The notes beneath the pieces were generated by a model. The model was not told the DNA's origin. It saw nothing but the letters and a program-made list of their open reading frames with translations, and searched no databases. A stretch of DNA of 64,000 bases from Sulfuricurvum sp. GTDB lineage: Bacteria; Campylobacterota; Campylobacteria; Campylobacterales; Sulfurimonadaceae. Position 1 is the stretch's first letter; the number at the start of each line of letters is the position of its first letter. The position numbers were made by a program, and so were the translations under genes. The stretch lies in NCBI RefSeq assembly GCF_028713855.1, contig NZ_JAQTNN010000017.1:1-64000 (forward strand). Direction: 5' to 3'. Shown in pieces: positions 8,322 to 17,569 of this stretch.

Positions 8322-9328
8322 CCGCCGCCAAGCAGTTTATCTCCGTCATAAAAGACACCCGCCTGCCCTGAGGCAACACCCAATACCGGTTCGTGCAACT
8401 CAACCACTGCATGATCTCCGTCAATTTTAACCGAACATCGTACTGCCGTGGTACGGTAGCGAAGTTTTATGTCACATTCGAACTCCGTGCGCGTATCGAA
8501 CATATTCACGCGCTCTAGCTCGACACGGTGACACTCCAAATCTTCGCGTGTTCCGACAACGATTTGATTGGTGTCAGGTTTGATTTCTACAACGAAATGG
8601 GGATCATGTGCACCGTGAACAGTAAAGCCTTTGCGTTTACCGATCGTATAGTGCATATATCCTTTATGTTTACCGACCACTTTGCCTTCCATATCGAGGA
8701 CGTCCCCTTCCTGATCGACAGGGACGTAAGGCTTTAAAACATCCATATAGGTCGTCTCGACAAAACAGATTTCACTCGATTCACCCTGAGACGCAAAAGA
8801 CTCTAACCCCTCAACACTCGCGGCGAACGCTTTAATATCGCTCTTGTGACGCTCACCCAACGGAAATAACAGACGCGGAACCAAAACAGGGTCAATGTAA
8901 AAAAGAAAATAACTCTGATCTTTCGTATCATCTTGAGCCTGAAGCAGATACTGACCGTCATGCCGAATGTAATGACCTGTTGCGACAAAATCAGCACCGA
9001 TACTGTCAGCAAATGTTACCATCGCGCCGAATTTAATATTACGGTTACATAATGCACACGGGTTCGGGGTCTTTCCCTCTTTATACGTTTCGATAAAAGG
9101 GGTAAAAACTTTTTCGTTAAACTGCTCCTGAAGATCGAGAATATGGAGTTTTACCCCTGCAAAAGCAGCCGCTTTCTGCGCACGGGCTTGATGGATTTCA
9201 TGATAGCCCGGTTTGGAGTGGAGTTTCATATAAACCCCTTCAACCTCATAACCCTGTTCTTTAAGCAGTAGTGTTGAAACGGTCGAATCAACACCGCCGC
9301 TCATCCCAATTAATACTTTTTTACCCAT
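8309..9328 (-). CDS. mnmA: tRNA-specific 2-thiouridylase MnmA
   Basis: 339 aa. It makes 2-thiouridine at tRNA position 34 (Lys, Glu, Gln) using ATP and a sulfur relay. The PP-loop GMSGGVDST is at residues 8-16. The catalytic cysteines are Cys94 in NPCALCN and Cys188 in SSEICFVE. The KDQSYFLF stretch and the beta-barrel C-terminus with LGGGWI are also typical. An additional cysteine, Cys91, makes a CxxC at the first site. The stop of the preceding LOG gene overlaps its start (TAATG). Confidence 0.96.
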   Translation of the reverse strand: MGKKVLIGMSGGVDSTVSTLLLKEQGYEVEGVYMKLHSKPGYHEIHQARAQKAAAFAGVKLHILDLQEQFNEKVFTPFIETYKEGKTPNPCALCNRNIKFGAMVTFADSIGADFVATGHYIRHDGQYLLQAQDDTKDQSYFLFYIDPVLVPRLLFPLGERHKSDIKAFAASVEGLESFASQGESSEICFVETTYMDVLKPYVPVDQEGDVLDMEGKVVGKHKGYMHYTIGKRKGFTVHGAHDPHFVVEIKPDTNQIVVGTREDLECHRVELERVNMFDTRTEFECDIKLRYRTTAVRCSVKIDGDHAVVELHEPVLGVASGQAGVFYDGDKLLGGGWIV

Positions 9329-10113
9329 TACACATCACTCCCGTCACAAATCGGTCTATTTTCGAAATAACTAGAAAGGATTTTGTAATACTTCGTATCA
9401 TTGAGCCCCTCTTTTTCCAGTGTAGCCATTTGTGCAACTAACGATTTTTCGATCTCTTTTACTACCAAATCCAAATCATCGGTAAGGATAAACAGTTTGA
9501 GATCCTTTTCATCGATCATCCCCTCTGCCAATAATTTATCTCGGATAAATTGGATCAAAGGGGCATAAAATTCCGTACCGATAATGAAAAGCCGCACGCC
9601 CCAAACTTTTCGGGTTTGAATGAGTGTCAGCGCTTCAAACATTTCATCAAGCGTTCCGAATCCACCCGGAAAAATAACGTAGGCCATTGAATATTTAACC
9701 AACATCACTTTACGCGAAAAGAAATAATCAAAACTTCGCCCTTTGGTAATATAAGGGTTCGGCTGCTGTTCAGAGGAAAGCTCGATATTTAGCCCGATTG
9801 ATTCTACATTCTCATGTTGATAAGCACCGCGGTTGGCCGCTTCCATGAGTCCCGGTCCGCCGCCGGTGATAATATTGTATCCGCGTTCGCCGAGCATACT
9901 TGCAAGTTGCGTGGCTTGTTGATAGTAAGGATGTTTCTCATCCACTCGCGCGCTTCCGAAAATGGTTACGGAAGGGCCGAGATCCCCTAATTCATCAAAT
10001 CCCTGAACAAAGTCGGCAATAATTTTAAAGACACTCCACACATCCGCTGATTTAATATCTTTAACATAGCGGCTGCTTGGGTACTCCTTTTTTTTCCCAT
10101 TTCTGCGCACCAT
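9328..10113 (-). CDS. LOG family (TIGR00730) Rossmann-fold protein
   Basis: 261 aa. The two defining motifs are present: GGGPGLMEAANRGA and PGGFGTLDEMFEALT (PGGxGTxxE). Proteins of this type hydrolyse nucleoside 5'-monophosphates, for example as cytokinin riboside 5'-monophosphate phosphoribohydrolases or pyrimidine/purine nucleotidases (PpnN-like); the substrate is unclear here. The N-terminal ~45 residues are an added helical segment rich in Lys/Arg. AAAAGGATAGTC before the ATG is a good binding site overlapping the fliY stop, so it is the distal gene of the flagellar operon. Confidence 0.88.
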   Translation of the reverse strand: MVRRNGKKKEYPSSRYVKDIKSADVWSVFKIIADFVQGFDELGDLGPSVTIFGSARVDEKHPYYQQATQLASMLGERGYNIITGGGPGLMEAANRGAYQHENVESIGLNIELSSEQQPNPYITKGRSFDYFFSRKVMLVKYSMAYVIFPGGFGTLDEMFEALTLIQTRKVWGVRLFIIGTEFYAPLIQFIRDKLLAEGMIDEKDLKLFILTDDLDLVVKEIEKSLVAQMATLEKEGLNDTKYYKILSSYFENRPICDGSDV

Positions 10114-10115
10114 GA

Positions 10116-10976
10116 CTATCCTTTTAATTTATTCAGACGATCACGTTTGGTTCCGATAGAGGTAATTTGAACACCAAAATTCCCATCCACGATCACCACT
10201 TCGCCCTGAGCGATTACATGGTCATCTACCAATATATCCAACGGATCATTGGCAAGTTGATTGAGTTCAATAACCGAACCGATGTCCATACTCAAAACAT
10301 CTTTTAGAAGCATCTTTTTCTTACCGATACGTACCCGCACAGGAAGTTTAACATCCATAATCAGAGAGATATTTTTCATCTCTCCCTCTTCAAGCTTCAC
10401 AGAAGACTCCGGAGCAGGTGTATCAAAAATACTTCCTGATGGAGCTATGGAAGATGAGGGCTTCCCGCCGTTTAAAGCACTGTTAATTCCCGAATCGATT
10501 GCGAACATCATAAGCGAATTGATCGTCCCGAGGGTAAACGAAAAAACAAACATTTTGGCATAGGCATCAAGGTTCACTTCACCGTTTTCGGCAATAAATT
10601 CGGCACGTTCGGGTTTGATCGTGAATTTCGGAAGTTCTTTTTGAGAACCTAATGTGGTACTCATTGCCCCGACGATATTGGAAATGATCTCTTTGGCTGC
10701 ATCAATGTCTTCATCCGACATCGTATCATGCGCCTCACCCTCTCCGCCAAGCATCATATCCCCCAGTGCCGTTGCCAACTGAGGAGGCATCATAATGAGA
10801 CCTCGACCCGAAGCATCACCGCTAAAGCTGACGTGAATCAGCGCTATCGGCGGAATAACATTGGAAACAATAGAGATATCTTCTGCCTCTTTAAGGACAA
10901 TCGAAGGGGTTTGACCTGTCAACCCCTCTATGGTAGCAACTGCCTCATTCGCAAATACTCCGGCAAAATCACTCAT
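10116..10976 (-). CDS. fliY: Flagellar motor switch protein FliY
   Basis: 286 aa. It is the Campylobacterota FliN-type switch protein with an extra N-terminal CheC/FliM-like domain. The last ~75 residues (from about 205) form the SPOA domain that docks into the C-ring: VKLPVRVRIGKKKMLLKDVLSMDIGSVIEL. The N-terminal part contains the CheC-like pattern DIDAAKEIISNIVGAMS. A Ser/Pro-rich linker separates the two. It starts eight bases inside fliM, as in Helicobacter and Campylobacter. A separate short fliN may lie elsewhere. Confidence 0.94.
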   Translation of the reverse strand: MSDFAGVFANEAVATIEGLTGQTPSIVLKEAEDISIVSNVIPPIALIHVSFSGDASGRGLIMMPPQLATALGDMMLGGEGEAHDTMSDEDIDAAKEIISNIVGAMSTTLGSQKELPKFTIKPERAEFIAENGEVNLDAYAKMFVFSFTLGTINSLMMFAIDSGINSALNGGKPSSSIAPSGSIFDTPAPESSVKLEEGEMKNISLIMDVKLPVRVRIGKKKMLLKDVLSMDIGSVIELNQLANDPLDILVDDHVIAQGEVVIVDGNFGVQITSIGTKRDRLNKLKG

Positions 10977-12066
10977 CGTCGTCCTCCTCTTCTTCTAATG
11001 GCCCGCGTATCATCTCTTTAACTCCGCTTATGCGTGCTTTACGTTTCGTTTCGAACTCTTTGAGTGCTCGCTTAACCGCATCTTTTTCGGTATCGATCAA
11101 TGAGGTAATCTGGATGGATTTTCGGAATCTTCGTAATCCCATCTGTCCTACAAAACGTTCTTTTCCATCGACACTGACATGTACAACATCATCCGCTGGA
11201 ATATTAAGCCGTATTATATCTCCCTCACCTAATTCCAACAACTCATGAAGCGTTAATTCCGCTTCACCAAGATTCACTTCAACATTCACATGCGCACCGC
11301 CGAGAAGAACTTGAAGCTCTTGATTACGGCTCTTTTTAGAATTGGTTTCGTTCAACATCAAATCACGGCTGGCAAGCTTTGGTAAAACCGGCTCAAGCGC
11401 GATGACAGGATAACAAATGTTCATCATACCCGAACTGTGCCCGATGATGATCTCCATAACAACCATCACGACAATCTCATTTTGTGCGACGATTTGGACG
11501 ACGTTGGGACTCGATTCTTTCGATTCTACCTGCGGATAAAGGTCGGTAACCGGGCTCCATGCCTCACGCAATGTCCCCATCATGACCCGTAAAATTGTTT
11601 CAAAAAGGGAAAGTTCGATGTCCGAAAACTCACGGTTTGCTTCGAACGGTTCACCCTTCCCACCCAAAATACGATCCAGCATCGGAAAGGCGATAGAGGG
11701 GTTAATCTCTAAAACACCATTTCCTTCCAACGGCTTCATCGAAAAGACGTTAAAGCTGGTCGGATTCGGTAACGACATCAAAAACTCCCCATAGGTCATC
11801 TGATCGACCGAATGGAGCTGAATTTCTACGATGGAGCGCATAATCGCCGAAATCTGAGATGCGATCGAACGTGCCATCTTGTCGTGAATCCCGCGAAATG
11901 CCCGAAGCTGCTCTTTGGAAACGCGGTTAGGACGTTTAAAGTCATACAGAGTGATTTGACGTTGAGGGAAAAGGGAATCATCACCCGATTCTAATATCCC
12001 TTCGCCTTCATCGTCTACGACATCGAGAAGGGCATCAATCTCTTCTTGCGATAAAATATCTGCCAT
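10969..12066 (-). CDS. fliM: Flagellar motor switch protein FliM
   Basis: 365 aa. The N-terminal peptide LSQEEIDALLDVV (residues 4-16) is the CheY-P binding motif. The middle domain has the FliM signature with GGKGEPFE, and a C-terminal SPOA domain (about 250-325) interacts with FliY/FliN in the cytoplasmic ring. The last ~40 residues are charged and end in an acidic tail, a local variation. GGGGGAGATA before the ATG is a strong binding site directly after the fliA stop. Confidence 0.97.
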   Translation of the reverse strand: MADILSQEEIDALLDVVDDEGEGILESGDDSLFPQRQITLYDFKRPNRVSKEQLRAFRGIHDKMARSIASQISAIMRSIVEIQLHSVDQMTYGEFLMSLPNPTSFNVFSMKPLEGNGVLEINPSIAFPMLDRILGGKGEPFEANREFSDIELSLFETILRVMMGTLREAWSPVTDLYPQVESKESSPNVVQIVAQNEIVVMVVMEIIIGHSSGMMNICYPVIALEPVLPKLASRDLMLNETNSKKSRNQELQVLLGGAHVNVEVNLGEAELTLHELLELGEGDIIRLNIPADDVVHVSVDGKERFVGQMGLRRFRKSIQITSLIDTEKDAVKRALKEFETKRKARISGVKEMIRGPLEEEEDDDE

Positions 12067-12758
12067 TATCTCCCCCCTACCGCGTCTTTAATACGCCGAA
12101 TTACCGATTTGTGAATTTGCGAAATGCGCGATTCCGTGATGTTGACGATTTCACTGATCTCTTTAAGGGTTAACTCTTCAAAATAGTAAAGCTGAATAAT
12201 CATTTGCTCACGCTCTTCAAACCCATCCAAAACTTTTTTAATCGCTTCAATCAAATCTTCATGTTCTAGTCGCTCTAACATTCCACCCTCTTCGGGAGTA
12301 CCCAGTTGATCATCCAACGGTAAAACAGTATAAATGTCCGAGGCAATACGTGCTTCATGAATTTTTTCGACTTCGATCCCTAAAATTTGAGCTAGTTCTG
12401 CATCGCTAGGCTCATCATCATGATCGGCCATATAGGTTTCGATCGCACTATCAATCTCTTTGATCAGCCGTCGGCTTGATCGGCTTACTAAATCAAGTGA
12501 ACGCAGATAATCGAGCATTGCACCGTATACTCTCGTCTTCGCATAGCCCCAAAACGAATCATTTTGCGCTTCATCGTAACGGCGTGCCAATTTGACTAAT
12601 TCTTCCGTCCCGATTGCACTTAAATCCATGTAATCAATCGAGCTGGGAAGACGCTCTTTCAGACGAAACGACATCGCTTTTACGGCAGGAAGATACTGAA
12701 GTGCTAGCTGATCTTCACGGTGTTTTAATTCTTGCGTATAAACATGTGCGCCGCTCAT
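12066..12758 (-). CDS. fliA: RNA polymerase sigma factor FliA (sigma-28)
   Basis: 230 aa, the normal length. It directs transcription of late flagellar genes. Region 2 includes YMDLSAIGTEELVKLARRYD and FWGYAKTRVYGAMLDYLRSLD, and region 3 includes SDAELAQILGIEVEKI. Region 4 ends with an HTH, LTLKEISEIVNITESRISQIHKS. The start overlaps the stop of the preceding small membrane gene (GGATGA). The upstream flhG and flhF products are the known regulators of polar flagellar number in this lineage. Confidence 0.96.
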   Translation of the reverse strand: MSGAHVYTQELKHREDQLALQYLPAVKAMSFRLKERLPSSIDYMDLSAIGTEELVKLARRYDEAQNDSFWGYAKTRVYGAMLDYLRSLDLVSRSSRRLIKEIDSAIETYMADHDDEPSDAELAQILGIEVEKIHEARIASDIYTVLPLDDQLGTPEEGGMLERLEHEDLIEAIKKVLDGFEEREQMIIQLYYFEELTLKEISEIVNITESRISQIHKSVIRRIKDAVGGR

Positions 12759-13078
12759 CCCTGCCCCCGTCCGTTATCATCTAACAACTCCGCTTTATGG
12801 GTATAAAACGCATCAATAAACTGTTCTCGTTTGTTGATCTCACGTACAAAGAAATCGAGATTATGCTCATGGGCATTTTTAGGAAAAGGATGGGTCTTGA
12901 CACCGAGTGTTTGAAAGAAAAATCCAACACACAGATGGGCGAAAAGATAAAAAAATGCGCTTATCAGGATCACAAATCCCAAAAAACTTTCCGGAGATGT
13001 CGACTTAAGTATCCCAAAAACAATACCGATAAAAAAACCTTGTACCGTTAGAAAAGAGACAAAATTCGAACCTCGCAT
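12755..13078 (-). CDS. Small membrane protein of the flhG-fliA interval
   Basis: 107 aa. Two hydrophobic segments occupy about residues 8-30 and 33-55. A soluble tail of about 50 residues follows, with HPFPKNAHEHNLDFFVREINKREQFIDAFYTH. No family function is recognised. Helicobacter (HP1033) and Campylobacter (Cj0062c) have a small membrane protein of similar size at exactly this position between flhG and fliA, so it is likely their counterpart. Conserved placement hints at a flagellar or polar role, but nothing in the sequence proves it. GAAGGTGCGCCA precedes the ATG. Confidence 0.75.
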   Translation of the reverse strand: MRGSNFVSFLTVQGFFIGIVFGILKSTSPESFLGFVILISAFFYLFAHLCVGFFFQTLGVKTHPFPKNAHEHNLDFFVREINKREQFIDAFYTHKAELLDDNGRGQG

Positions 13079-13095
13079 TGGCGCACCTTCTAGAA

Positions 13096-13968
13096 TTAAA
13101 AGTGCTCCATAAGACGCTTGAACAAGCCTCCAAGACCACTCTCTTTGGGATCTACTAGCACATTTCGTTCCAGTTTTTTTGCAATACGCTTAACAATCTG
13201 CTCTAATTCAACACTCGGCGTAGAACTCGGAAAATCACGACTGAAAAGGGCCCGTTTTTTGACACTGTTCGAAATTTTAGGATCGCTCGATACCTGTCCC
13301 AAATAGTTTAATCGCAATCCCCCGCCGATATTAGCTTGCGCCACTTTATGAATTTTTTCAAACAGCCCTTCTGCTTCTTTTGACGAGCGAACCTGATTCA
13401 TAATAACGTTAATCTCATCGCGTAGACGTGCCGTGACCTTGATCGTCGCATACGCATCGGTAATGGCGGCTGGATCGGGAACCGTAACGACAATCACATC
13501 ATCGCATGCGCGTAAAAAAAGTTGAATATGTTCACCGATTCCGGCTCCCGTATCGATAATCATAACGTCTAAATCGTCCAATACGGACGCCTGTTCCATA
13601 AACCGCTCAAATAACCCGCCGGATGCGTATTTAAAAATCTCTTCTCCGCTTTCTCCTGGGATAAGGACAAGATTTTTTTCAATCGGAACCAAAATATCTT
13701 CGACTCTTGCTTCCCCTTTGAGAACATGCAAGATATTTTTCTGGATTTTAACATTGAACATGACATCCAGATTTGCCAACCCGATATCGGCATCAAAAAT
13801 TCCTACTTTAAGTCCATATTTTGCCATGATATAGGCCATATTAGAACTAATGGTACTTTTTCCGACACCGCCTTTTCCGCTTGTTATTGCGATAAATCGG
13901 GTCTTTTTAGCTGCCGTATTTCGGTTTTGATTCACTAACGCTTCAAGTTTGGCGGCTTGGTGCTTCAT
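13096..13968 (-). CDS. flhG: MinD-like ATPase FlhG (YlxH/FleN)
   Basis: 290 aa deviant-Walker ATPase. The P-loop SGKGGVGKST (residues about 29-38) carries the signature lysine of the ParA/MinD class. The switch motif is DADIGLANLDV, and DVMIIDTGAGIGEH is Walker B-like. A C-terminal amphipathic helix for membrane binding is expected (LFKRLMEHF). It limits flagellar number and, in Campylobacter, also influences division. Its ATG overlaps the flhF stop by four bases. Confidence 0.95.
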   Translation of the reverse strand: MKHQAAKLEALVNQNRNTAAKKTRFIAITSGKGGVGKSTISSNMAYIMAKYGLKVGIFDADIGLANLDVMFNVKIQKNILHVLKGEARVEDILVPIEKNLVLIPGESGEEIFKYASGGLFERFMEQASVLDDLDVMIIDTGAGIGEHIQLFLRACDDVIVVTVPDPAAITDAYATIKVTARLRDEINVIMNQVRSSKEAEGLFEKIHKVAQANIGGGLRLNYLGQVSSDPKISNSVKKRALFSRDFPSSTPSVELEQIVKRIAKKLERNVLVDPKESGLGGLFKRLMEHF

Positions 13969-15227
13969 ACACTCTCACCTTTGATAAATCCGTTCATCAG
14001 GCAGTCGACTAAAAAATCGCTCGTAGCCACTGCTAAATCTTCGGGAACTTCCTGCCCTACGGAAAAGTAACTGATCGGAACTTTGGTCTCATAGACCAGC
14101 GAAAAAATATTTCCGAACCCTCTGGTTTCGTCCAGTTTGGTAAACATCATCGTATCGATCCCAAGCGGAGCAAAATTCTCATACGTTGCTTTGAGATCCT
14201 CGTATTTGATCGAGCTGGGCATTACCAGTACCACATCGACACTGTAATCGGTATCGTTACCGCGCAGACACTCATAAATCTTTTCGATTTTTCCTTTGTC
14301 ATACGGGGAAGAACCCATCGTATCAATCAGAATATAGTCGCTGTAACGCAGTGCATTCAAAGCACTCGAAAATTCCGGAGGATCGACCACCGTCTCGATC
14401 CCCAGTTTCATCATCCGTGCGTACTGCATCAGCTGCTCAACGGCTCCAATGCGGTACGTATCGAGAACCACCAGACCCACTTTGTATTTTTTATCGAGCA
14501 GATACGAAAAACGAGCGGCAAGCTTGGCAATCGAGGTTGTTTTACCGACGCCCGTCGGACCAACCAGCATTATCACCTTTTTACCGCCGTTTTTAGGGGG
14601 AGTTTCCATCCGTACCGGGATCATTTTTCGCATCAATACCTGAAAATAACGCTTAACTGTTTCGGAGCTCTCTCTCATTTTTGAGGGCATATGTTCCAGT
14701 GTCAGATGCATAATCTCATCAAGATGGGCTTGATCCATTCCGCTTTGTTGGGCGAGACGATAAATCTCGGCAAATTCCGGGGGAATAGCGGCAGTCGTTT
14801 TGGGGGATTTTTCAGACCAAAACATATTTTGGATCAGCTTGACTTTATCTCCGAGTTTTTCGATCTCCTCTTTGATCCGTTTTAGATCTTCGCTCTCTCG
14901 AACGGGTGCTTGAGTGGGAGTACGCTCTTCTTCGGTCACTTCGGCAATTTTAGAAATTTGTTTGGCGGCTTCAGAGATATTATAAAGGACATCACTGCTT
15001 TTTTGAGCCAAAGGACGCTGCTTCATCAAAGGCTCTTCGACTTTTGCTCTTGGTTTGGGAAGAGTATGTTCTTCAACCCCAACCACAATCTCATACAAAG
15101 CACTTTTGCCGAGGGACTTTTTTTGTACCTCACGCGTTTCAATCAACATCGCCTCTTCACCGACTTCCAATTGTGCTTTTTTAAGCGCTTCGGCAGGGGT
15201 GGCACCGCTAAATGTCAAGATTTTCAT
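13965..15227 (-). CDS. flhF: SRP-type GTPase FlhF, flagellar placement
   Basis: 420 aa from the ATG at 15227, chosen because GGAGACAAT precedes it and the protein then starts MKILTFSGATPAEALKKA, the normal FlhF N-terminus; an upstream start would add 12 unrelated residues. The basic/variable B domain runs to about residue 150, an N domain follows, and the G domain has G1 GPTGVGKTTSIAKLA, DTYRIGAVEQL and TKLDETRGFG. It determines the polar site and, in this lineage, expression of flagellar genes. It overlaps the end of folK by 20 bases. Confidence 0.95.
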   Translation of the reverse strand: MKILTFSGATPAEALKKAQLEVGEEAMLIETREVQKKSLGKSALYEIVVGVEEHTLPKPRAKVEEPLMKQRPLAQKSSDVLYNISEAAKQISKIAEVTEEERTPTQAPVRESEDLKRIKEEIEKLGDKVKLIQNMFWSEKSPKTTAAIPPEFAEIYRLAQQSGMDQAHLDEIMHLTLEHMPSKMRESSETVKRYFQVLMRKMIPVRMETPPKNGGKKVIMLVGPTGVGKTTSIAKLAARFSYLLDKKYKVGLVVLDTYRIGAVEQLMQYARMMKLGIETVVDPPEFSSALNALRYSDYILIDTMGSSPYDKGKIEKIYECLRGNDTDYSVDVVLVMPSSIKYEDLKATYENFAPLGIDTMMFTKLDETRGFGNIFSLVYETKVPISYFSVGQEVPEDLAVATSDFLVDCLMNGFIKGESV

Positions 15228-15732
15228 ATTGTCTCCGTACGCTCTGTCGAGCCAAACTTCCAAGCGGAATCGTCACACTGACCCGCTCACTCCAGTGAGG
15301 ATGAGGAATACTCAACTCTGCCGTCTGAACTGAGCGATTCTCAAAGAATAGTATATCCAAGTCTAACGTCCTCGGCGCATTCGCAAAACTGCGACGACGC
15401 CCAAAACGTTTCTCTATCCGCCACACCAGTCGCAGGAGTGCTTTCGGTTGCAATGAAGTGGCAATTTCTATAACCGTATTATCAAAATCGCTTTGCTCAT
15501 GAAACCCAAACGGAGGATTTTTTAAAATCACTCCGCTTCGAATTCTGCATATTTGCGGTAATGTTCCCAAATAGTGCCAAAGATGATTCAGCCGGCGCTG
15601 TGTATCGCCGATGTTCCCCCCTACTCCTAAAACAACCCGATAGCGATAACCGGTAGCCTTTCGAAGTACTTTAGGGAAATTGCGATCCACATAAATACGA
15701 TGGCTCTTATCCAAAATACGGCAGAGCGGCAT
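15208..15732 (-). CDS. folK: Dihydropterin pyrophosphokinase FolK
   Basis: 174 aa. It transfers pyrophosphate from ATP to 6-hydroxymethyl-dihydropterin in folate synthesis. The core is recognisable: LGVGGNIGDTQRRL, NPPFGFHEQSDFDNTV, RIEKRFGRRRSFANAPRTLDLDILFF (metal-binding DLD) and the final IPHPHWSER. An N-terminal extension of about 30 residues precedes the usual start of the fold, as in other Campylobacterota FolK. A FolB-like aldolase is encoded at 47.6 kb. The start lies three bases after the aroQ stop. Confidence 0.92.
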   Translation of the reverse strand: MPLCRILDKSHRIYVDRNFPKVLRKATGYRYRVVLGVGGNIGDTQRRLNHLWHYLGTLPQICRIRSGVILKNPPFGFHEQSDFDNTVIEIATSLQPKALLRLVWRIEKRFGRRRSFANAPRTLDLDILFFENRSVQTAELSIPHPHWSERVSVTIPLGSLARQSVRRQYENLDI

Positions 15733-15735
15733 GAT

Positions 15736-16221
15736 TTATTCTTCTACCGCGCCTTGCTGAGCAGCAGTCGCTTGGCGCATTGCATTGATTTCGCTGAGGA
15801 TTTGCATCATCCCAACCATAGCCAAATGGTATCCGAAAGGACCGAAGCCGATCACAGAAGAGGTACATACCGGAGCCGTCATACTTTTTTGACGAAACTC
15901 TTCACGACGGTAAATATTGCTGATATGTACTTCGATAGTCGGGAGGTTCACCGCACTGATCGCATCACGAATCGCGATCGAAGTGTGGGTATACGCCGCA
16001 GGATTGATAATGATCCCGTCCGCATCGCCGTAACATTCTTGAATACGGTCTACGATTTCACCCTCAAGATTGCTTTGGTAAAACTCGATTTCAACACCGT
16101 TTTGCGTTGCAACATCTTTCATTTGTGCATGAATCTGCTCTAAACGCATCGGTCCGTATACTTGTTGCTCTCGAACACCTAACATATTGAGATTTGGCCC
16201 TTGGATAACGACTATTTTCAT
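15736..16221 (-). CDS. aroQ: Type II 3-dehydroquinate dehydratase
   Basis: 161 aa. It dehydrates 3-dehydroquinate in the shikimate pathway as a dodecamer. Motifs: [16 protein letters not shown] with the catalytic tyrosine loop, [31 protein letters not shown] (catalytic His) and [14 protein letters not shown]. The C-terminus has an extra ~15-residue Ala/Gln-rich stretch. AAGGTTTAATCA precedes the ATG. It heads the apparent operon aroQ-folK-flhF-flhG-x-fliA-fliM-fliY, so housekeeping synthesis genes are transcribed into flagellar regulators. Confidence 0.96.
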   Translation of the reverse strand: MKIVVIQGPNLNMLGVREQQVYGPMRLEQIHAQMKDVATQNGVEIEFYQSNLEGEIVDRIQECYGDADGIIINPAAYTHTSIAIRDAISAVNLPTIEVHISNIYRREEFRQKSMTAPVCTSSVIGFGPFGYHLAMVGMMQILSEINAMRQATAAQQGAVEE

Positions 16222-16254
16222 TGATTAAACCTTGAGTTCTGTTTTTAAGGATAG

Positions 16255-16277
16255 ATTATAAGAGGTTCTATATTATA
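16255..16277 (-). promoter_or_regulatory. Tandem -10 boxes upstream of aroQ
   Basis: Two perfect TATAAT hexamers on the minus strand lie at 16255-16260 and 16272-16277, 35-55 bases before the aroQ start. No convincing -35 box is seen, which is common for sigma-70 promoters in Campylobacterota. Confidence 0.45.
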
Positions 16278-16316
16278 AGGAACTAAATCCCTTCCAAATG
16301 ATCATTTATACGCTTC

Positions 16317-16325
16317 TGCTATACT
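16317..16325 (+). promoter_or_regulatory. Extended -10 upstream of the deaminase gene
   Basis: TGCTATACT, an extended -10 element, sits 33 bases before the GTG start of the deaminase gene and is followed by a T-rich tract. The -35 region is not recognisable. Confidence 0.45.
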
Positions 16326-16357
16326 TTCTTTTTTTGAATTTTGATTAAAGGCATTAG

Positions 16358-17569
16358 GTGCAAATACTTTTAAGTGACGCTATTTTCACAAACGGGACTC
16401 TCTACCGCAATCACGGCATTGTGATTGATAAAACGGTTCTCGAAGTGAGTCCGAACGATGATTTACGTTCCCGTTACGGTGAGCAGTGCATTGAACTGGG
16501 AGAAGGGTCTGTTCTCCTTCCGGGACTCATAAATGCCCATGTCCATTTGGAATTCAGTGCCAACCGTTCCAGTCTTACCTACGGAGAGTTTATGCCGTGG
16601 CTCTCCAGTGTTATCGCATCTCGTGATGAACTGATCAACGAATGCGACGATGGATGCACAACGCGTGCTATCGATATGATGCTCTCCAACGGTATCACCG
16701 CATTCGCAGCAGTCAGTTCGTACGGTTTTGATTTGGAACCGTGTTTCAAAGCCCCTCAAAAAGTGGTCTTTTTTAATGAACTCATCGGCTCCGATCCTAT
16801 CATGGCCGATGCGTTGTATGGCAATTTTCAAGAGCGTCTTTTTGCCTCCCAAGAGATGAAACGTGACGGTTTTTATCCCTCTGTTGCCATCCATTCTCCC
16901 TACTCCGTCCATCGGATTTTGATCCAAAAAGCCCTCAAATATGCGAAGAGCAAAGAGCTGCGAGTTACCGCCCATTTACTGGAAAGTCCGGCAGAGCGCG
17001 AATGGCTGGACAGCAACAGCGGAGCCTTCCAACCGTTTTTCCAAAACTTTTTAAAACAAACTCAAGCCGCCAATACGGTTAAAGAATTTTTGACCTATTT
17101 TAACGGCGTCCCTACCTTATTTACCCATGCCATTCAAGCAAACGATGATGAACTCTCCGCCATCAAAGCGGGGGGACATAGCATTATCCATTGTCCTATC
17201 TCCAATCGCCTTCTCGGAAACGGCGTACTCGATTTACAGTGCCTCGATGCGCATTCAATCCCATGGTTATGTGGTACCGACGGATTAAGTTCCAACTACA
17301 CATTAGATTTGTTCGAAGAGATGAAAGCAGCCCTCTTTATGCACCCTAATGACAACCTCCTCTCTTTGGCGCATCGTCTTTGGGAAAGTGTTACGAGCAA
17401 CGCGGCGGAAGCATTGCGCCTCAATTGTGGTACAATCGCACCTACATACGATGCCGATATTCTCATTATGCGGGTCAATTATCCGATCAATGACCAATTA
17501 CCGATCCATCTGATCGTTCAACCGCACACTATCGAATCGGTTTATATCCAAGGGGAAAAAATCAAATGA
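16358..17569 (+). CDS. Aminofutalosine deaminase-type metal-dependent hydrolase
   Basis: 403 aa amidohydrolase (COG0402 type). Metal and catalytic motifs: NAHVHLEFS (HxH), IHSPYSVHR, TAHLLESPAE (His and Glu), and GTDGLSSN (Asp). Campylobacterota make menaquinone from futalosine, and members of this family (for example HP0267-like proteins) are assigned as 6-aminodeoxyfutalosine deaminase; a plain adenosine or S-adenosylhomocysteine deaminase role is the alternative. The start is GTG at 16358 behind AAAGG. The stop overlaps sppA (ATGATGG). Confidence 0.75.
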   Translation: MQILLSDAIFTNGTLYRNHGIVIDKTVLEVSPNDDLRSRYGEQCIELGEGSVLLPGLINAHVHLEFSANRSSLTYGEFMPWLSSVIASRDELINECDDGCTTRAIDMMLSNGITAFAAVSSYGFDLEPCFKAPQKVVFFNELIGSDPIMADALYGNFQERLFASQEMKRDGFYPSVAIHSPYSVHRILIQKALKYAKSKELRVTAHLLESPAEREWLDSNSGAFQPFFQNFLKQTQAANTVKEFLTYFNGVPTLFTHAIQANDDELSAIKAGGHSIIHCPISNRLLGNGVLDLQCLDAHSIPWLCGTDGLSSNYTLDLFEEMKAALFMHPNDNLLSLAHRLWESVTSNAAEALRLNCGTIAPTYDADILIMRVNYPINDQLPIHLIVQPHTIESVYIQGEKIK